Positions 20,009 through 20,335 of a stretch of DNA of 20,335 nt are shown here, piece by piece. Position numbers and translations under genes: made by a program. How positions within the stretch are numbered: position 1 is the first letter of the stretch; every line of letters begins with the position of its first letter. The DNA comes from a virus. The notes below the pieces were generated by a model that saw nothing but the letters and a program-made list of their open reading frames with translations, ran no database searches and had not been told where the DNA came from. The stretch spans positions 1 through 20,335 of the IMG/VR virus record IMGVR_UViG_3300022890_000456. One strand, given 5' to 3'.

Positions 20009-20335
20009 GACTTATCCTCCCCTGCGGTGCTTACTTCGTTTCCGCAGTCATTGCAGACATACGCCATGCCCTCTGTGCCGTCTGATCGATGGCTAATAGT
20101 CCTATCGAACCAGTTGCCGCTACTGGCAGCGCATTTGCAGATTTGATCGTCACCCGCCGCCTGCTGTGGGGCGCGGGTTGCAAGAGCTACGTTAATAATC
20201 TCCTGCATCTCGCTTTCGAGCGGCGCGATGCCGTGCTCTTGATACAGCAGATCAAATAGAGGCTGGTATCGCGCAACCTGTTTCGCTACCGCTGTCTCCG
20301 TGCGGAGATTGCCGCCCGATTCGATTTTAGTTTCG
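20005..20335 (-). CDS. C-terminal part of a zinc-ribbon-ended protein (enters from right edge)
   Basis: The frame is open from the window edge at 20335 to TGA at 20005, at least 109 residues, so the ATG at 20208 is internal rather than the true start. The first half is helical (QVARYQPLFDLLYQEHGIAP, then LESEMQEIINVALATRAPQQ). A zinc-ribbon-like end has C-K-C and C-N-D-C. The linker ATRAPQQAAG is the same as in the DUF551 gene, and the end STAGEDKS is the class I cassette. Function unknown. Confidence 0.75.
   Translation of the reverse strand, partial: ETKIESGGNLRTETAVAKQVARYQPLFDLLYQEHGIAPLESEMQEIINVALATRAPQQAAGDDQICKCAASSGNWFDRTISHRSDGTEGMAYVCNDCGNEVSTAGEDKS
20016..20027. repeat. Junction cassette class I, copy 3
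   Basis: CCTCCCCTGCGG on the plus strand, 8 bp before the ATG of the Trp/Gly-rich 64-residue gene. Confidence 0.8.
20153..20184. repeat. 32-bp coding repeat (class III), copy 2
   Basis: Second copy of 18737-18768 (31 of 32 identical), in the same reading frame, coding the same linker in an otherwise unrelated protein. Confidence 0.85.

Noticed and set aside
1-20335. tRNA genes, integrase or attachment site, lysis genes
   Set aside because: Nothing resembling these was seen on either strand.

Overview
The window is a contiguous piece of a tailed double-stranded DNA bacteriophage (Caudoviricetes-type) genome. It has recognisable phage head genes: a terminase large subunit with ATPase and nuclease motifs, a large portal protein, a scaffold-like protein, a decoration-like protein and an HK97-type major capsid protein. 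Genes are very densely packed, start sites have strong Shine-Dalgarno sequences, and there are no rRNA or tRNA genes or bacterial housekeeping genes. The host is probably a Gram-negative bacterium, judging by the ribosome binding sites, a DUF551-type accessory protein and a Sec signal peptide; this is an inference. The absence of tail-sheath and tail-tube genes, and the helical and repeat-bearing proteins at the left end, hint at a short-tailed (podovirus) virion. The window ends before this can be settled.

All genes but one are on the minus strand, so transcription runs from right (20335) to left (1).

(1) 20335-16075, accessory cluster. About a dozen very small genes are almost all joined by 4-bp ATGA or GTGA overlaps. 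They include a PP-loop/PAPS-reductase-like enzyme, a DUF551 protein, several Cys-rich zinc-ribbon-like proteins, a ParB/sulfiredoxin-fold-like protein, a Gly-rich basic peptide and a possible 19-codon mini-gene. Several junctions are built from the same short repeated cassette, which supplies the last residues of one protein, the ribosome binding site and the start of the next gene.

(2) 15705-16091, the only plus-strand gene. It lies in front of the packaging genes and looks like a moron or an early/regulatory gene.

(3) 15664-10288, packaging and portal block: a small zinc-ribbon protein, terminase large subunit, a GroES-like co-chaperonin, portal, then small helical or basic proteins. Two intergenic gaps (13700-13760 and 10495-10558) carry the same TGTCTCAT/ATGAGACA arms together with TTGACA boxes and are the best promoter/operator candidates.

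(4) 10289-6236, head block: a 54-residue basic gene flanked by direct repeats, scaffold-like protein, a C2HC-finger protein, decoration-like protein, major capsid protein and a membrane-anchored beta-rich protein.

(5) 6235-1, connector/tail/virion proteins. These are a signal-peptide protein, a connector-like protein, three large beta-rich unknowns, a small Cys-rich protein, an Ala/Lys/Glu-rich helical protein of ejection-protein character, and the start of a gene with four DILAEF-type repeats that runs off the left edge.

No stretch longer than about 100 bp lacks a gene. Functions were assigned by reading motifs only; no database search was possible.
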